From Neptunomonas japonica JAMM 1380 (GTDB lineage: Bacteria; Pseudomonadota; Gammaproteobacteria; Pseudomonadales; Balneatricaceae), in contig NZ_AP014546.1 of assembly GCF_016592555.1 (NCBI RefSeq), positions 1,550,001 through 1,614,000 on the forward strand: a stretch of 64,000 bases of DNA, read 5' to 3'. A program made the translations under genes and the position numbers. This document shows, one piece after another, positions 32,335 to 39,801 of this stretch (position 1 is the first letter of the stretch; every line of letters starts with the position of its first letter). The notes under the pieces were generated by a model that was given only the letters and a program-made list of their open reading frames with translations, was not told the DNA's origin and did no database searches.

Positions 32335-32799
32335 ATGAAGAAAATTGCAGTATTCTTATCACTAGTTCTCATGCTTTCAGGGTGCTCTTCCACAGGCCCC
32401 GTCTTTCAGCAAATCACATTAACGCCACCTGATAAATCGACTGTATACATATACCGTCCGCACCAAGGCTTCAACATGGCTGGCTGGCCAGAAATCTTCA
32501 TTGACGGTAAAAAAGAGTTTGCTCTAAAAAACGAAGGTTATGGGGTGGTTCATTTATCACCGGGCGAGCATAAAATAAAAGCTGAGGGATCTGTGATATT
32601 TACAAACTGGTATCCAGGCCCAATGGAAATCACAAAAACCTTTGAAGCAAACAAAGAGTACTTCATCAGGGTTACTCCAAAGATGACTTCTGCAATGGTT
32701 GTTGGGAGTTCAATGACAATGACGGGCAAGGCAAATGTTTCTGTCGTCACCGAGAGTAAAGCACTCTCAGAAATTGCTGAAACAAAGAAAGTTCATTGA
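32335..32799 (+). CDS. Cassette lipoprotein, DUF2846-like
   Basis: A 154-aa protein. Lipoprotein signal MKKIAVFLSLVLMLSGCSS with lipobox LSGC (Cys 17). The mature part begins with a beta-rich DUF2846-type domain (STVYIYRPHQGFNMAGWPEI, VVHLSPGEHKIKAEG, KEYFIRVTPK). It should sit in the cell envelope. It starts 14 bp after the attC core, and GGGAG is upstream of the ATG. DUF2846 lipoproteins are frequent in environmental integron cassettes; the role is unknown. Confidence 0.8.
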   Translation: MKKIAVFLSLVLMLSGCSSTGPVFQQITLTPPDKSTVYIYRPHQGFNMAGWPEIFIDGKKEFALKNEGYGVVHLSPGEHKIKAEGSVIFTNWYPGPMEITKTFEANKEYFIRVTPKMTSAMVVGSSMTMTGKANVSVVTESKALSEIAETKKVH

Positions 32800-32806
32800 T
32801 AAAAAA

Positions 32807-32896
32807 ATATAACAAAGCAATCAACTGCCGCCAGCAAGCTGGCTCGGAACTCCAAAACGCTGCGCGTTTTTCCGTCCCGTTATTGCGGCGTTAAGT
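32807..32896 (+). repeat. attC-like site 3 (90 bp)
   Basis: Starts ATATAAC and ends GCGGCGTTAAGT; GTTAAGT matches GTTRRRY exactly. GCAAT near the left end pairs with ATTGC near the right end, and a central stem AACGC/GCGTT is present. Confidence 0.75.
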
Positions 32897-32927
32897 GTTA
32901 AAGACACATCCAATTTATGAGGAACGA

Positions 32928-33440
32928 ATGAAAATAGAAAAGTATTTAGGTTTGATAGCGGCAATACTGGGTGTGATTACATTTATCGATCAGTATTTAT
33001 GGAAATCCAAGCTACTAAATAACCTAGCAATACCTGATTCAATACCAACTAGTATTTTTTTAATAGTATTAGCCGTAGTTTGTTTTGTATTTTTCTTTTC
33101 TTCACGCAAGGAGATAGCACTGCCTTATCCCGACCAAAGGACAGTGGTTCAGGATCTGAATGATAAATTGCGGTCCTCTGAAGAAAGGATTGACGAGCTA
33201 TCTCATAAAAATGAAGAGCTTTTACCTTTAAAAAGGCTATTTGATGGCAATGAGCATCTACAAGATAAGATTCATGGTATTTTACTAAAAGGGAGTCTCA
33301 GCTCGGACAACCTAATAAAGGAACTTGAAATAAGCCCTAAAAATAAAGACGCTATAGCTAACTTTCAAGCCGTCATAGGGCGTATGGGTAAACAAGATTT
33401 AGTAAGCACAACATCTTTAGGCTATTACAAATTACCCTAA
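32928..33440 (+). CDS. Cassette membrane protein with coiled coil
   Basis: A 170-aa protein; ATG 32928 preceded by GAGGAA. A longer TTG-initiated frame would begin in the attC. Two hydrophobic helices are seen (YLGLIAAILGVITFI, about 5-19; SIFLIVLAVVCFVFFF, about 41-56), followed by a coiled coil (VVQDLNDKLRSSEERIDELSHK, about 75-100) and a winged-helix-like end (KGSLSSDNLIKELEISPKNK...MGKQDLVSTTSLGYYKL). It may be a membrane-anchored sensor or regulator; no family recognised. Confidence 0.7.
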   Translation: MKIEKYLGLIAAILGVITFIDQYLWKSKLLNNLAIPDSIPTSIFLIVLAVVCFVFFFSSRKEIALPYPDQRTVVQDLNDKLRSSEERIDELSHKNEELLPLKRLFDGNEHLQDKIHGILLKGSLSSDNLIKELEISPKNKDAIANFQAVIGRMGKQDLVSTTSLGYYKLP

Positions 33441-33443
33441 AAC

Positions 33444-33504
33444 ACTTAACAAGGCGCTCAAGCATGGACGCAGCAAAGCTGCGCCGCTTAGCTTGGCGCT
33501 ATAC
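33444..33504 (+). repeat. attC-like site 4 (61 bp), altered core
   Basis: Starts ACTTAAC, with arms GGCGCTCAAGC and GCTTAGCTTGGCGCT around a GCAGC/GCTGC hairpin. It is the shortest of the four. The right-hand core reads GCTATAC, so the second base of GTT is changed to C, which may impair recombination. Confidence 0.65.
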
Positions 33505-33513
33505 GAGTCGAGT

Positions 33514-33951
33514 ATGAGTAAGAGTGAAATAAAGGAGAATATCGAAGAGTGCGGGTGGCATTTTCTCTTTGTATTCGATCCAAACGGCGAGCATGAGGAT
33601 TTCTCGTACTCAGTCGGTTTAGAGGAAAAATTCGATCACCCAGAAATAATTATCTTTGGACTTAAAAAAGATTCGGCTCACGCGATAATCGCGGACATCG
33701 TCGAAGACATAAAGTCTGGTGTGAAAATGGAGCCTAATACAAAACTTGGCAATGTCATCGGCGGAGGTTTTGAGGTCATGTTCAAGCCAATTATCAGTTC
33801 CGCATACAAAGAGTACCTAGGCACTGCCGTGGACTATTACGGTAGGGAGTTTAGGGCGCTGGTAATGTTTTGGCCAGACAAGTCAAATCTCCTGCCAACT
33901 GAAAAAGGGTGCGAGGTAACTGTTCAAGATGAAGCGCTTGCAATCGTATGA
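33514..33951 (+). CDS. DUF4262-family cassette protein
   Basis: A 145-aa protein from ATG 33514 (MSKSEIKENIEECGW). The frame extends upstream to a TTG inside the attC, which is an unlikely start. The pattern FVFDPNGEHEDFSYSVGLEEKFDHPEIIIFGL is the recognisable DUF4262 segment; the end carries FRALVMFWPDKSNLLP. Function of the family is unknown. ATGA overlap with the next gene gives a two-gene cassette. Confidence 0.8.
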   Translation: MSKSEIKENIEECGWHFLFVFDPNGEHEDFSYSVGLEEKFDHPEIIIFGLKKDSAHAIIADIVEDIKSGVKMEPNTKLGNVIGGGFEVMFKPIISSAYKEYLGTAVDYYGREFRALVMFWPDKSNLLPTEKGCEVTVQDEALAIV

Positions 33952-34220
33952 TCTGCATGAATATTCAAGAATCAGAACAATATGAAGAGTTAGCTACTGA
34001 GTGGCAATATCAGATGATAATTTTACTAAAAAATGCATTAGCCAAGCATGGCATTAATCAAGATCAAACTAAAGAAATTATAGGAGAATTTGCCTTCGAT
34101 TTTGCTATGTGGCATGACCAAGAAGAAATAAAGCAGGAAGGAAAGTCATATAATCCTAGAATAAGTTTTGATGATTTATCCGGTAATATTCATATCAGTT
34201 CTGAGAAAAAACCTTCATGA
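33948..34220 (+). CDS. Small acidic partner of DUF4262 gene
   Basis: A 90-aa protein with ATG 33948 overlapping the upstream stop, or ATG 33957. Helical (EQYEELATEWQYQMIILLKN), then EIIGEFAFDFAMWHDQEEIK. No family recognised. The overlap suggests co-translation with the DUF4262 protein. No clear attC follows, so this end of the array is degraded or atypical. Confidence 0.6.
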   Translation: MICMNIQESEQYEELATEWQYQMIILLKNALAKHGINQDQTKEIIGEFAFDFAMWHDQEEIKQEGKSYNPRISFDDLSGNIHISSEKKPS

Positions 34221-34268
34221 GTACGCTTTCAGAAGTACAAGTGAAGCATTTGGCGAATAGGCTTATAA

Positions 34269-34324
34269 CAATTGTCAACACGTATGCGCGGTCTGCCACG
34301 GAAGAGGCCTCTATATTTCTAAAG
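34269..34324 (+). repeat. 56-bp direct repeat, right copy
   Basis: Begins CAATTGTCAACACGTATGCG and ends CTAAAG. It matches 30698-30753 at about 47 of 56 positions, and lies 48 bp after the last cassette gene. Confidence 0.75.
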
Positions 34325-34378
34325 CCCCCCCCTATTCATAACCCTTCCTAGTGCAATTAATTAATTCATACTTCTAAG

Positions 34379-34825
34379 CTAGTTTGTAGGCTTTAAAGTC
34401 TCAAGCGCCTCTTTGCTTATATACTTTCCAATTCCACCGATATGGGCGTTCACTTCTTTATTTCTCATTAGTTCTTTCATAGCGACTTTTCCAAGTACTT
34501 GAAAAGCAGCTACGAAGGCAGCTTTATCTTCGTATTTTAATGCCTTTTTAGCTGTGGCAGTGCAGCGCTTTGTCATTAAATCTACCACTAACTCGGCTGT
34601 TCGCTGGTTTAAATGCTGAGCTTGTTTGTCTGTTATAGTTGAAGAACTGGATATTTCTGGATGCTTAGACATTCCGGCATACATCCACTTCATGATAAGA
34701 GTCTTATCTGAGCTAGTAGTTTTTTCTGTTAGGCATCTTGTTAGATCATCGCTGAAAATTCCTGCATAAGAAACGGTAGAGAATAAAATAAGCGATGTTG
34801 CCATGATTCCTTTTATAAAACGCAT
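34379..34825 (-). CDS. Secreted protein of unknown function
   Basis: A 148-aa protein; ATG 34825 is chosen because AAGGA stands 6 nt upstream. Signal peptide MRFIKGIMATSLILFSTVSYAG with cleavage after SYA. The mature part is helical with two cysteines (LTRCLTEKT, MTKRCTATA) likely forming a disulphide in the periplasm. No domain recognised. Codon use is closer to a core gene than to the cassettes. Confidence 0.7.
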   Translation of the reverse strand: MRFIKGIMATSLILFSTVSYAGIFSDDLTRCLTEKTTSSDKTLIMKWMYAGMSKHPEISSSSTITDKQAQHLNQRTAELVVDLMTKRCTATAKKALKYEDKAAFVAAFQVLGKVAMKELMRNKEVNAHIGGIGKYISKEALETLKPTN

Positions 34826-34886
34826 AAACATTCCTTTAAGTAGTAAACCCTATCTTATACTATCACCGGCCGATAGGCAGAGTTCT

Positions 34887-35081
34887 ATGAGTTCTTTTCA
34901 TGCGAATTTAGAGTCAGAGTCGACTTTGTTTTTAGTACAGGTAATGTTCGATTCAATCCTAACTGTCGATGATATCGAGTCTCCGAGGGGTGGCAGAATT
35001 AAAGTCATGTTACAAGAGGCGCGAAGTAAGCTTGGTGTTATTGCTTTGGCTGTAGGAGCAGACCTATCTCCGCAAGTTTGA
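34887..35081 (+). CDS. Possible 64-aa protein
   Basis: ATG 34887 (MSSFHANLESESTLFLVQVM), divergent from the secreted-protein gene. A helical segment IKVMLQEARSKLGVIALAVG follows. The ribosome site is weak and no family is recognised, so it may not be real. Confidence 0.35.
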   Translation: MSSFHANLESESTLFLVQVMFDSILTVDDIESPRGGRIKVMLQEARSKLGVIALAVGADLSPQV

Positions 35082-35179
35082 GAGAGGATTGTTGTAGTAG
35101 GTGATAGGGAGAGATTCTTGCTCACCTCTCGGCTCTATCAAAGCGTTGTACTTGATTACTTTCTGACACCTAGCTAAGC

Positions 35180-35620
35180 GGGGGGGGATGGTGCAGTCTT
35201 CTGTGGCAGTATCCCAGTGCCAGGCCGAATGTGTAAAAAGTGGCTTAACGGTTAACTCATTATTGGCAGGGTGTGGCTGTATGACAGCACCATCTCATTG
35301 GCAAGGTTCAACACTGATGCAATGGGCACTTTGCCGCTGTAACTGAATACATTAGTAGGTATTGACCAATCTGGTGCGCTTCAGTTGAGTGTAAAGCCTG
35401 TACCAAATAGCTCGTTAGTGGCGATTTGTGCGGCGGTTGATCTGCGGGCTTCGGTATGTGTCTTTTGTACGCTATAGGGTAATGAGAGCAACTTGGTTTT
35501 ACTGTAGGCATGTTACCTAAACGGGGTGGGTAGTTTGGGATATGCTGACATCCTTAATTGGTTGGGTAAATCCCTAGAGCAATAGTGGCAGTGTCAGCAA
35601 TCTGTAAAGCTTGGTGTTAA
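35180..35620 (+). pseudogene. Decayed coding remnants, possibly IS66-like
   Basis: No intact frame is seen. In successive frames with stops there are protein-like pieces: VAICAAVDLRA (compare the VDxR segment of IS66 TnpB), VCVFCTL, then GNESNLVLL, and QSVKLGVKQLEERIQGLLNE near the end. The order resembles TnpB followed by a transposase start, but matches are short and by eye only. Confidence 0.25.
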
Positions 35621-35624
35621 ACAG

Positions 35625-35885
35625 TTAGAAGAAAGGATTCAGGGGTTGTTGAATGAAAAGCAAAGATAGCTCTGAATACTCAATATTGCATCTTTGTCGG
35701 AAGAGAGTTAGTTCATGTTGGGTCGGGTTTTTATGATCTTCGAAGTGTTCGGATAAATCAAAATCATCATAACCTCGCATTAGCCATTTTAACGTCTTGG
35801 CTTTGTGGTTAACGCTGAGCATTTGGCCCTGAGGGTTATAGCGTACGTAGTGTGTATTATCGTCTGAGGTGATTACTTTAAACAT
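35625..35885 (-). CDS. 86-aa hypothetical protein
   Basis: ATG 35885 with GGAGG about 5 nt upstream. MFKVITSDDNTHYVRYNPQG then LKWLMRGYDDFDLSEHFEDH. A soluble, acidic, beta-then-alpha protein with no family recognised. It lies in the low-density region beside the decayed remnants. Confidence 0.55.
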   Translation of the reverse strand: MFKVITSDDNTHYVRYNPQGQMLSVNHKAKTLKWLMRGYDDFDLSEHFEDHKNPTQHELTLFRQRCNIEYSELSLLFIQQPLNPFF

Positions 35886-36131
35886 ATTGCCTCCGTGCAT
35901 TATGTTGGTATTTAAGAAACAAGTTTAATTTTAGACTAGTTTTGTTGAAAGTCTCTATTGTGATTTGTGAAGGTTATGCCTTTTTAATGGCTATAAGGTT
36001 TGTATCTAAAGCATGCCAAATACTGCGTTACAGTTCGGCGGTATGATGGCTTGGGTCGATCGAATTGTTGGCTATGGAGCGGGCCGCTTGAGCGAGGTTG
36101 TAGCATTTGCCCAAGCGGTGAATCGATATTC

Positions 36132-36266
36132 TTATTTATCTATTTTAACTGAGCTACCTTCACCAAACCATTTTTCGGCTAGTGCTTTGGCTGCTTTTAA
36201 GCTCATTTCTTTAGAGTGGATATCGCCAACAGGGCGTCCATCTTTATTAAATATTTTGTAACTCAT
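36132..36266 (-). CDS. 44-aa hypothetical protein
   Basis: ATG 36266 with GGAG 7 nt upstream. MSYKIFNKDGRPVGDIHSKE then LKAAKALAEKWFGEGSSVKI. The composition is convincingly protein-like: a beta hairpin then an amphipathic helix. The opposite-strand 82-aa frame here is judged a shadow. Confidence 0.55.
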   Translation of the reverse strand: MSYKIFNKDGRPVGDIHSKEMSLKAAKALAEKWFGEGSSVKIDK

Positions 36267-36439
36267 CTCATAGCTCCAAGCTTTTATTTTTTCCGTTCAT
36301 ATTAAATGTAGTCTATTTTTTGACAGTATTATGGATTTTAGTTCGTTTCTTTGTGTTTTCTTTATGTTTACAAGATAAAAGCTTAGAGAAACATCGAGTT
36401 ATCATGTTTTTTTGTAAGCGGTAAATAGCATGTTTAGGA

Positions 36440-36592
36440 ATGGCGTTAGAACTCGTTGATTATACTTTAGTTGTAAAAATCGAACGTTTGCTTGAATTGG
36501 AGTGCAGTGCCGAGCAATCTGGTCTACAAGATTTGGTGTTAGCAGTTGAAGTTAATGCAGCAAAGATAATGTGCATGCTTGTTATCAGCTAA
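36440..36592 (+). CDS. Possible 50-aa protein
   Basis: MALELVDYTLVVKIERLLEL then a helical QSGLQDLVLAVEVNAAKIMC. The AGGA is almost adjacent to the ATG, a poor spacing, so support is mostly composition. Nothing else is seen in the 190 bp that follow. Confidence 0.3.
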   Translation: MALELVDYTLVVKIERLLELECSAEQSGLQDLVLAVEVNAAKIMCMLVIS

Positions 36593-36785
36593 GGCAAATA
36601 CTGTCTTATCTTCATTAATCCCTTCTTTATACATGAGTGTATTGTCATTCTTATTTTACGTAAGTTCGGCATACAGCATGCGCATCTGATAATTATAATA
36701 AATTGAACTGAGACGCGTAACGATACCGCGGCAAGGCTATTCACGGTTCGTTACTACCTAGAGGCTTCTCAGTTTAGGAGGCGGG

Positions 36786-37772
36786 ATGCTATTTATTACG
36801 AATCGATTTCCCAAACAAAATATAGAAACTGAAATTGGCCGTATTTTTGACTTTGATCTTGAAAATAATGCGTCGAGTAATTCGGTGTTTTTCTGTGAGC
36901 GTACGGGCAAAAAAGAATACACTGAGATTGGCAGTATTGATTTTTTAACGCGTCTTAAAGAATCCAAATATCGTCAGGTTCTTATCTACATTCATGGTTT
37001 TTCTAATCTCCCCGAAGATGTTTTTGCTGGTGCACAGGAGTTCCGTGATCTGTGCGAGAAGCAAAAAAAGAAAGAAGTTTTGGTCATTCCGTTGATCTGG
37101 CCTTGTGATAATGATCTTGGCGTTGTTCAGGATTATTGGGATGACCAGAAAGCGGCTGATCAAAGTGGCTTTCCTTTTGCCCGCGTACTAGAGAAGTTCT
37201 TAGCATGGCGTAATGATGAAAAGCTAAACCCTAGTGATAACCCTTGCCTCAAACGCATTAACGTTTTGGCACACTCTATGGGTAACCGAGTCCTTCGCGA
37301 AACCCTATCGGTATGGAAGAAGTATGACCTTCCCCAAGGTGTGCCGCTCATTTTTAGAAATACCTTTTTAGTGGCAGCGGATGTGGTTAATGAAACACTA
37401 CACGAAGGTGAAAAAGGCGAGGTGATTTGCCATGCTTCGCGTAATGTTATTGTTTATCACGCCTCTGATGACCTCGCGTTACGTGCCAGTAAAATATCTA
37501 ACTTAAAAAACAAAATAGCTTCACGAAGGTTAGGGCATACCGGCCCCGAAAAAATTGATGAAACTCCGCAAAATGTCTATTCGGTAGATTGTGACGATGT
37601 CAACAACAGTTACGATAGACCTAAAGGCCACTCGTACTTTAGATCAGGCAGTAACAAAGGCTCACCGGGTAAAGTGTTCAAGCACATATTTGCGTGCTTG
37701 TTATCAGGGCGGGTGTTTCCTGATGATGAAGATCGCCGCACATCGATTATAAATTCAAAGAAAAAAAGCTGA
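36786..37772 (+). CDS. Alpha/beta hydrolase (DUF900-like)
   Basis: A 328-aa protein with GGAGGCGGG upstream. The hydrolase core is visible: QVLIYIHGFSN (oxyanion region, about 65-75), nucleophile elbow LAHSMGNR (about 162-169, Ser 165), an Asp in YHASDDLAL (about 224-228) and a His in RPKGHSYF (about 278). An esterase- or lipase-like reaction is likely; the substrate is unknown. No signal peptide. It is 32 bp before the sigma-54-type regulator gene on the same strand, so it may belong to the eCIS region as a cargo or accessory enzyme, or be an unrelated neighbour. Confidence 0.8.
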   Translation: MLFITNRFPKQNIETEIGRIFDFDLENNASSNSVFFCERTGKKEYTEIGSIDFLTRLKESKYRQVLIYIHGFSNLPEDVFAGAQEFRDLCEKQKKKEVLVIPLIWPCDNDLGVVQDYWDDQKAADQSGFPFARVLEKFLAWRNDEKLNPSDNPCLKRINVLAHSMGNRVLRETLSVWKKYDLPQGVPLIFRNTFLVAADVVNETLHEGEKGEVICHASRNVIVYHASDDLALRASKISNLKNKIASRRLGHTGPEKIDETPQNVYSVDCDDVNNSYDRPKGHSYFRSGSNKGSPGKVFKHIFACLLSGRVFPDDEDRRTSIINSKKKS

Positions 37773-37804
37773 CTTTAATTCGCACCTTCTAAAGGAGAAT
37801 AGAA

Positions 37805-39172
37805 GTGGATACGGGTCTGATAACAGTTGTACCTTTTTCGACACCAGAGCGTTTTAGTGAGTTAAAAGTGGCGTTAGATACCTTGCCATATAATATCAAT
37901 GTTATATGGCCAGAGGATTGGGCGCGCTTAACTCAAGCAGAGCTGGGCAGTGCGCTTGTGGTATTCATTTCTGAAGAGCAGGCATCAAATCTTGAGTTAT
38001 GCCAGTATTTTGATGAACTGGGAGGCCTTCCTAAATTATGTATTTTGGATGGCATTAGTGGCTTTAAACAGCGACGTATTATTGATCGCTGCCATGATGT
38101 GATGACATGGCCATGTAGCGCCGAAGAGATTAGTTATCGCTTTTGCCGGATGCTGGAAAACAACACTCAATCTGTAGGGGAGAAGTCTCTGGATGCCGAG
38201 CTTAAACAAGCTTTTATTCAGATGAACTTTATTGGTGAGTCTCCGGTTTTTTCACAAGCACTCTCGCGTATTCAAAAGGCTGCTAAGTATGATGTGTCTG
38301 TTTTGTTAATGGGTGAAACAGGCACAGGTAAAGAGCTAGCTGCCCGTGCTATACATTATATGGGAGGGCGTAATGCACAGCCTTTTATCCCAGTTAATTG
38401 TGGTGCATTGCCAGAAGAGATCTTTGAAAATGAGTTGTTTGGCCATTCACAGGGCGCTTATACGGATGCTAAAAAGAACCAGTTAGGGTTGGTCGCTCAG
38501 GCAGAAGGAGGGACGCTGTTCTTAGATGAGATCGACTCACTGTCTTTAAAATCTCAAGTAGCGTTGTTGCGTTTTTTACAAGATCATCAATATAGACCAT
38601 TAGGCTCACAAGGTTATGTGAAAGCTAATGTGCGCTTGCTTGCAGCAACCAATGCCGATTTGGCTGAATTGGCACAAGCCGGTACTTTTAGGGAAGATCT
38701 ATTTTATCGTCTCAATATTATGCAAGTCACCATGCCAGCTTTACGTGAACGTACTGATGATCTTCCTCTTTTAACGGACCACCTCATAAAGCGTTTTATG
38801 CTAGAACACGGCGGTGAAGATAAGCATTTATCTGCGGGTTGTTATGCATGGATGCGTCAGTATTTGTGGCCAGGTAATGTGCGTGAGTTGGAGAATGTTT
38901 TACTGCGAGCCTTTCTTGAAACAGAAGGTTCAGCAATTTTGTTATCGCCACCCGCACAATGGATTGAGGAAAATGAAAGCATTAATATTTCCGGTGTTAA
39001 TTGGGATGTGGATTACAACCAAGCTAAAAGCCTTGTTGTCGGCGCGTTCGAAAAAAATTACTTAATGCATGTACTTTCAAAAGCCGATGGCAATGTCTCA
39101 CGAGCCGCTAGGCTTGCCGGTAAAGAGCGGCGCTCGTTAGGTAAGTTAATCAAAAAGCATGGTCTCAGGTAG
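37805..39172 (+). CDS. Sigma-54-dependent activator for the eCIS operon
   Basis: A 455-aa protein from GTG 37805 with AAGGAG upstream. Residues 1-120 are a degenerate receiver-like domain without a clear phospho-Asp. The AAA+ domain spans about 140-370: Walker A GETGTGKE (170-177), GAYTDA at 217-222 in place of GAFTGA, and Walker B TLFLDEID. The C-terminus has a Fis-type HTH (DGNVSRAARLAGKERRSLGKLI). It probably drives the injection-system operon 330 bp downstream, at a -24/-12 promoter candidate. Confidence 0.88.
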   Translation: MDTGLITVVPFSTPERFSELKVALDTLPYNINVIWPEDWARLTQAELGSALVVFISEEQASNLELCQYFDELGGLPKLCILDGISGFKQRRIIDRCHDVMTWPCSAEEISYRFCRMLENNTQSVGEKSLDAELKQAFIQMNFIGESPVFSQALSRIQKAAKYDVSVLLMGETGTGKELAARAIHYMGGRNAQPFIPVNCGALPEEIFENELFGHSQGAYTDAKKNQLGLVAQAEGGTLFLDEIDSLSLKSQVALLRFLQDHQYRPLGSQGYVKANVRLLAATNADLAELAQAGTFREDLFYRLNIMQVTMPALRERTDDLPLLTDHLIKRFMLEHGGEDKHLSAGCYAWMRQYLWPGNVRELENVLLRAFLETEGSAILLSPPAQWIEENESINISGVNWDVDYNQAKSLVVGAFEKNYLMHVLSKADGNVSRAARLAGKERRSLGKLIKKHGLR

Positions 39173-39237
39173 TTTTCTGCTCCTTCATTTTTTTATCTAG
39201 CGTTTATTTATCCCTAAGCATGGCGATATACCTCTCT

Positions 39238-39365
39238 GGGTTAAAAACAACCCACCTACACACGCTGTAACCCATGGCGTTATAAAACAACCCCACTTCA
39301 TACAAACATATGTATTAACTAAAGAATTCTTCAACCGTTAAATGCTAGCGCTTATCGCGCATAAG
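39238..39365. promoter_or_regulatory. Dyads upstream of eCIS promoter (activator sites?)
   Basis: Three short inverted repeats: GGGTT/AACCC (39238-39253), TAAC/GTTA around CCATGGC (about 39267-39281) and CTTAT/ATAAG (39351-39365). They lie 75-200 bp upstream of the sigma-54 candidate, where enhancer-binding activators dock. Function is inferred from position only. Confidence 0.3.
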
Positions 39366-39439
39366 TTAACCGGGTTCCTTTTGCCCCACCTAAAACAACT
39401 GGTAATTATTAATTCATTAAAAATCAATACTTTATGTTT

Positions 39440-39455
39440 TGGTATGTATCTTGAA
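39440..39455 (+). promoter_or_regulatory. Candidate sigma-54 promoter of the eCIS operon
   Basis: TGGTATGTATCTTGAA matches the spacing of TGGCAC-N5-TTGC, with GG at -24 and TTG at -12, but the -12 C is A and both -24 C positions are T. It lies 50 bp before the first eCIS gene and after an activator gene. No better match was found in the 330-bp gap. Confidence 0.45.
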
Positions 39456-39504
39456 TTGATTAAAAGAGTATCAACCTTGCTGTAACGAATATGAGTAGGC
39501 AGGC

Positions 39505-39774
39505 ATGCAAAACAACCACAGTGATGAGATCGAAATAATGCGCATCGCCAGTGAAATTAGACGCTACCTGGGTAATCACCCACAAGGGGTAGACACGATT
39601 GATGGCATTACAAAGTGGTGGTTGCCACAGCAGCGTATTGAAGAGTCATCTCTGTTAGTACAACAAGCGTTGGACTATCTGGTTTCAGAATCTCGTATAG
39701 AGCGCATAACTAGCTTAGACGGTAAGTACTTGTATTTTGACTCAAATTCAGTACATGGCGAGCAAAAACATTAA
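39505..39774 (+). CDS. Small leading protein of the eCIS operon
   Basis: An 89-aa protein. IEIMRIASEIRRYLGNHPQGV and LLVQQALDYLVSESRIERI suggest a compact winged-helix-like fold with a beta hairpin DGKYLYF at the end. It is soluble, the first gene after the promoter and 27 bp before the sheath gene. No known structural homologue is recognised; a regulatory or assembly role is possible. Confidence 0.6.
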   Translation: MQNNHSDEIEIMRIASEIRRYLGNHPQGVDTIDGITKWWLPQQRIEESSLLVQQALDYLVSESRIERITSLDGKYLYFDSNSVHGEQKH

Positions 39775-39801
39775 TGCAATCAAAGGTAGAGGAGTAAGGA
39801 C

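Noticed and set aside
36013..36261. An 82-codon plus-strand frame
   Set aside because: It is opposite a 44-aa minus-strand gene with a good ribosome site and more protein-like composition.
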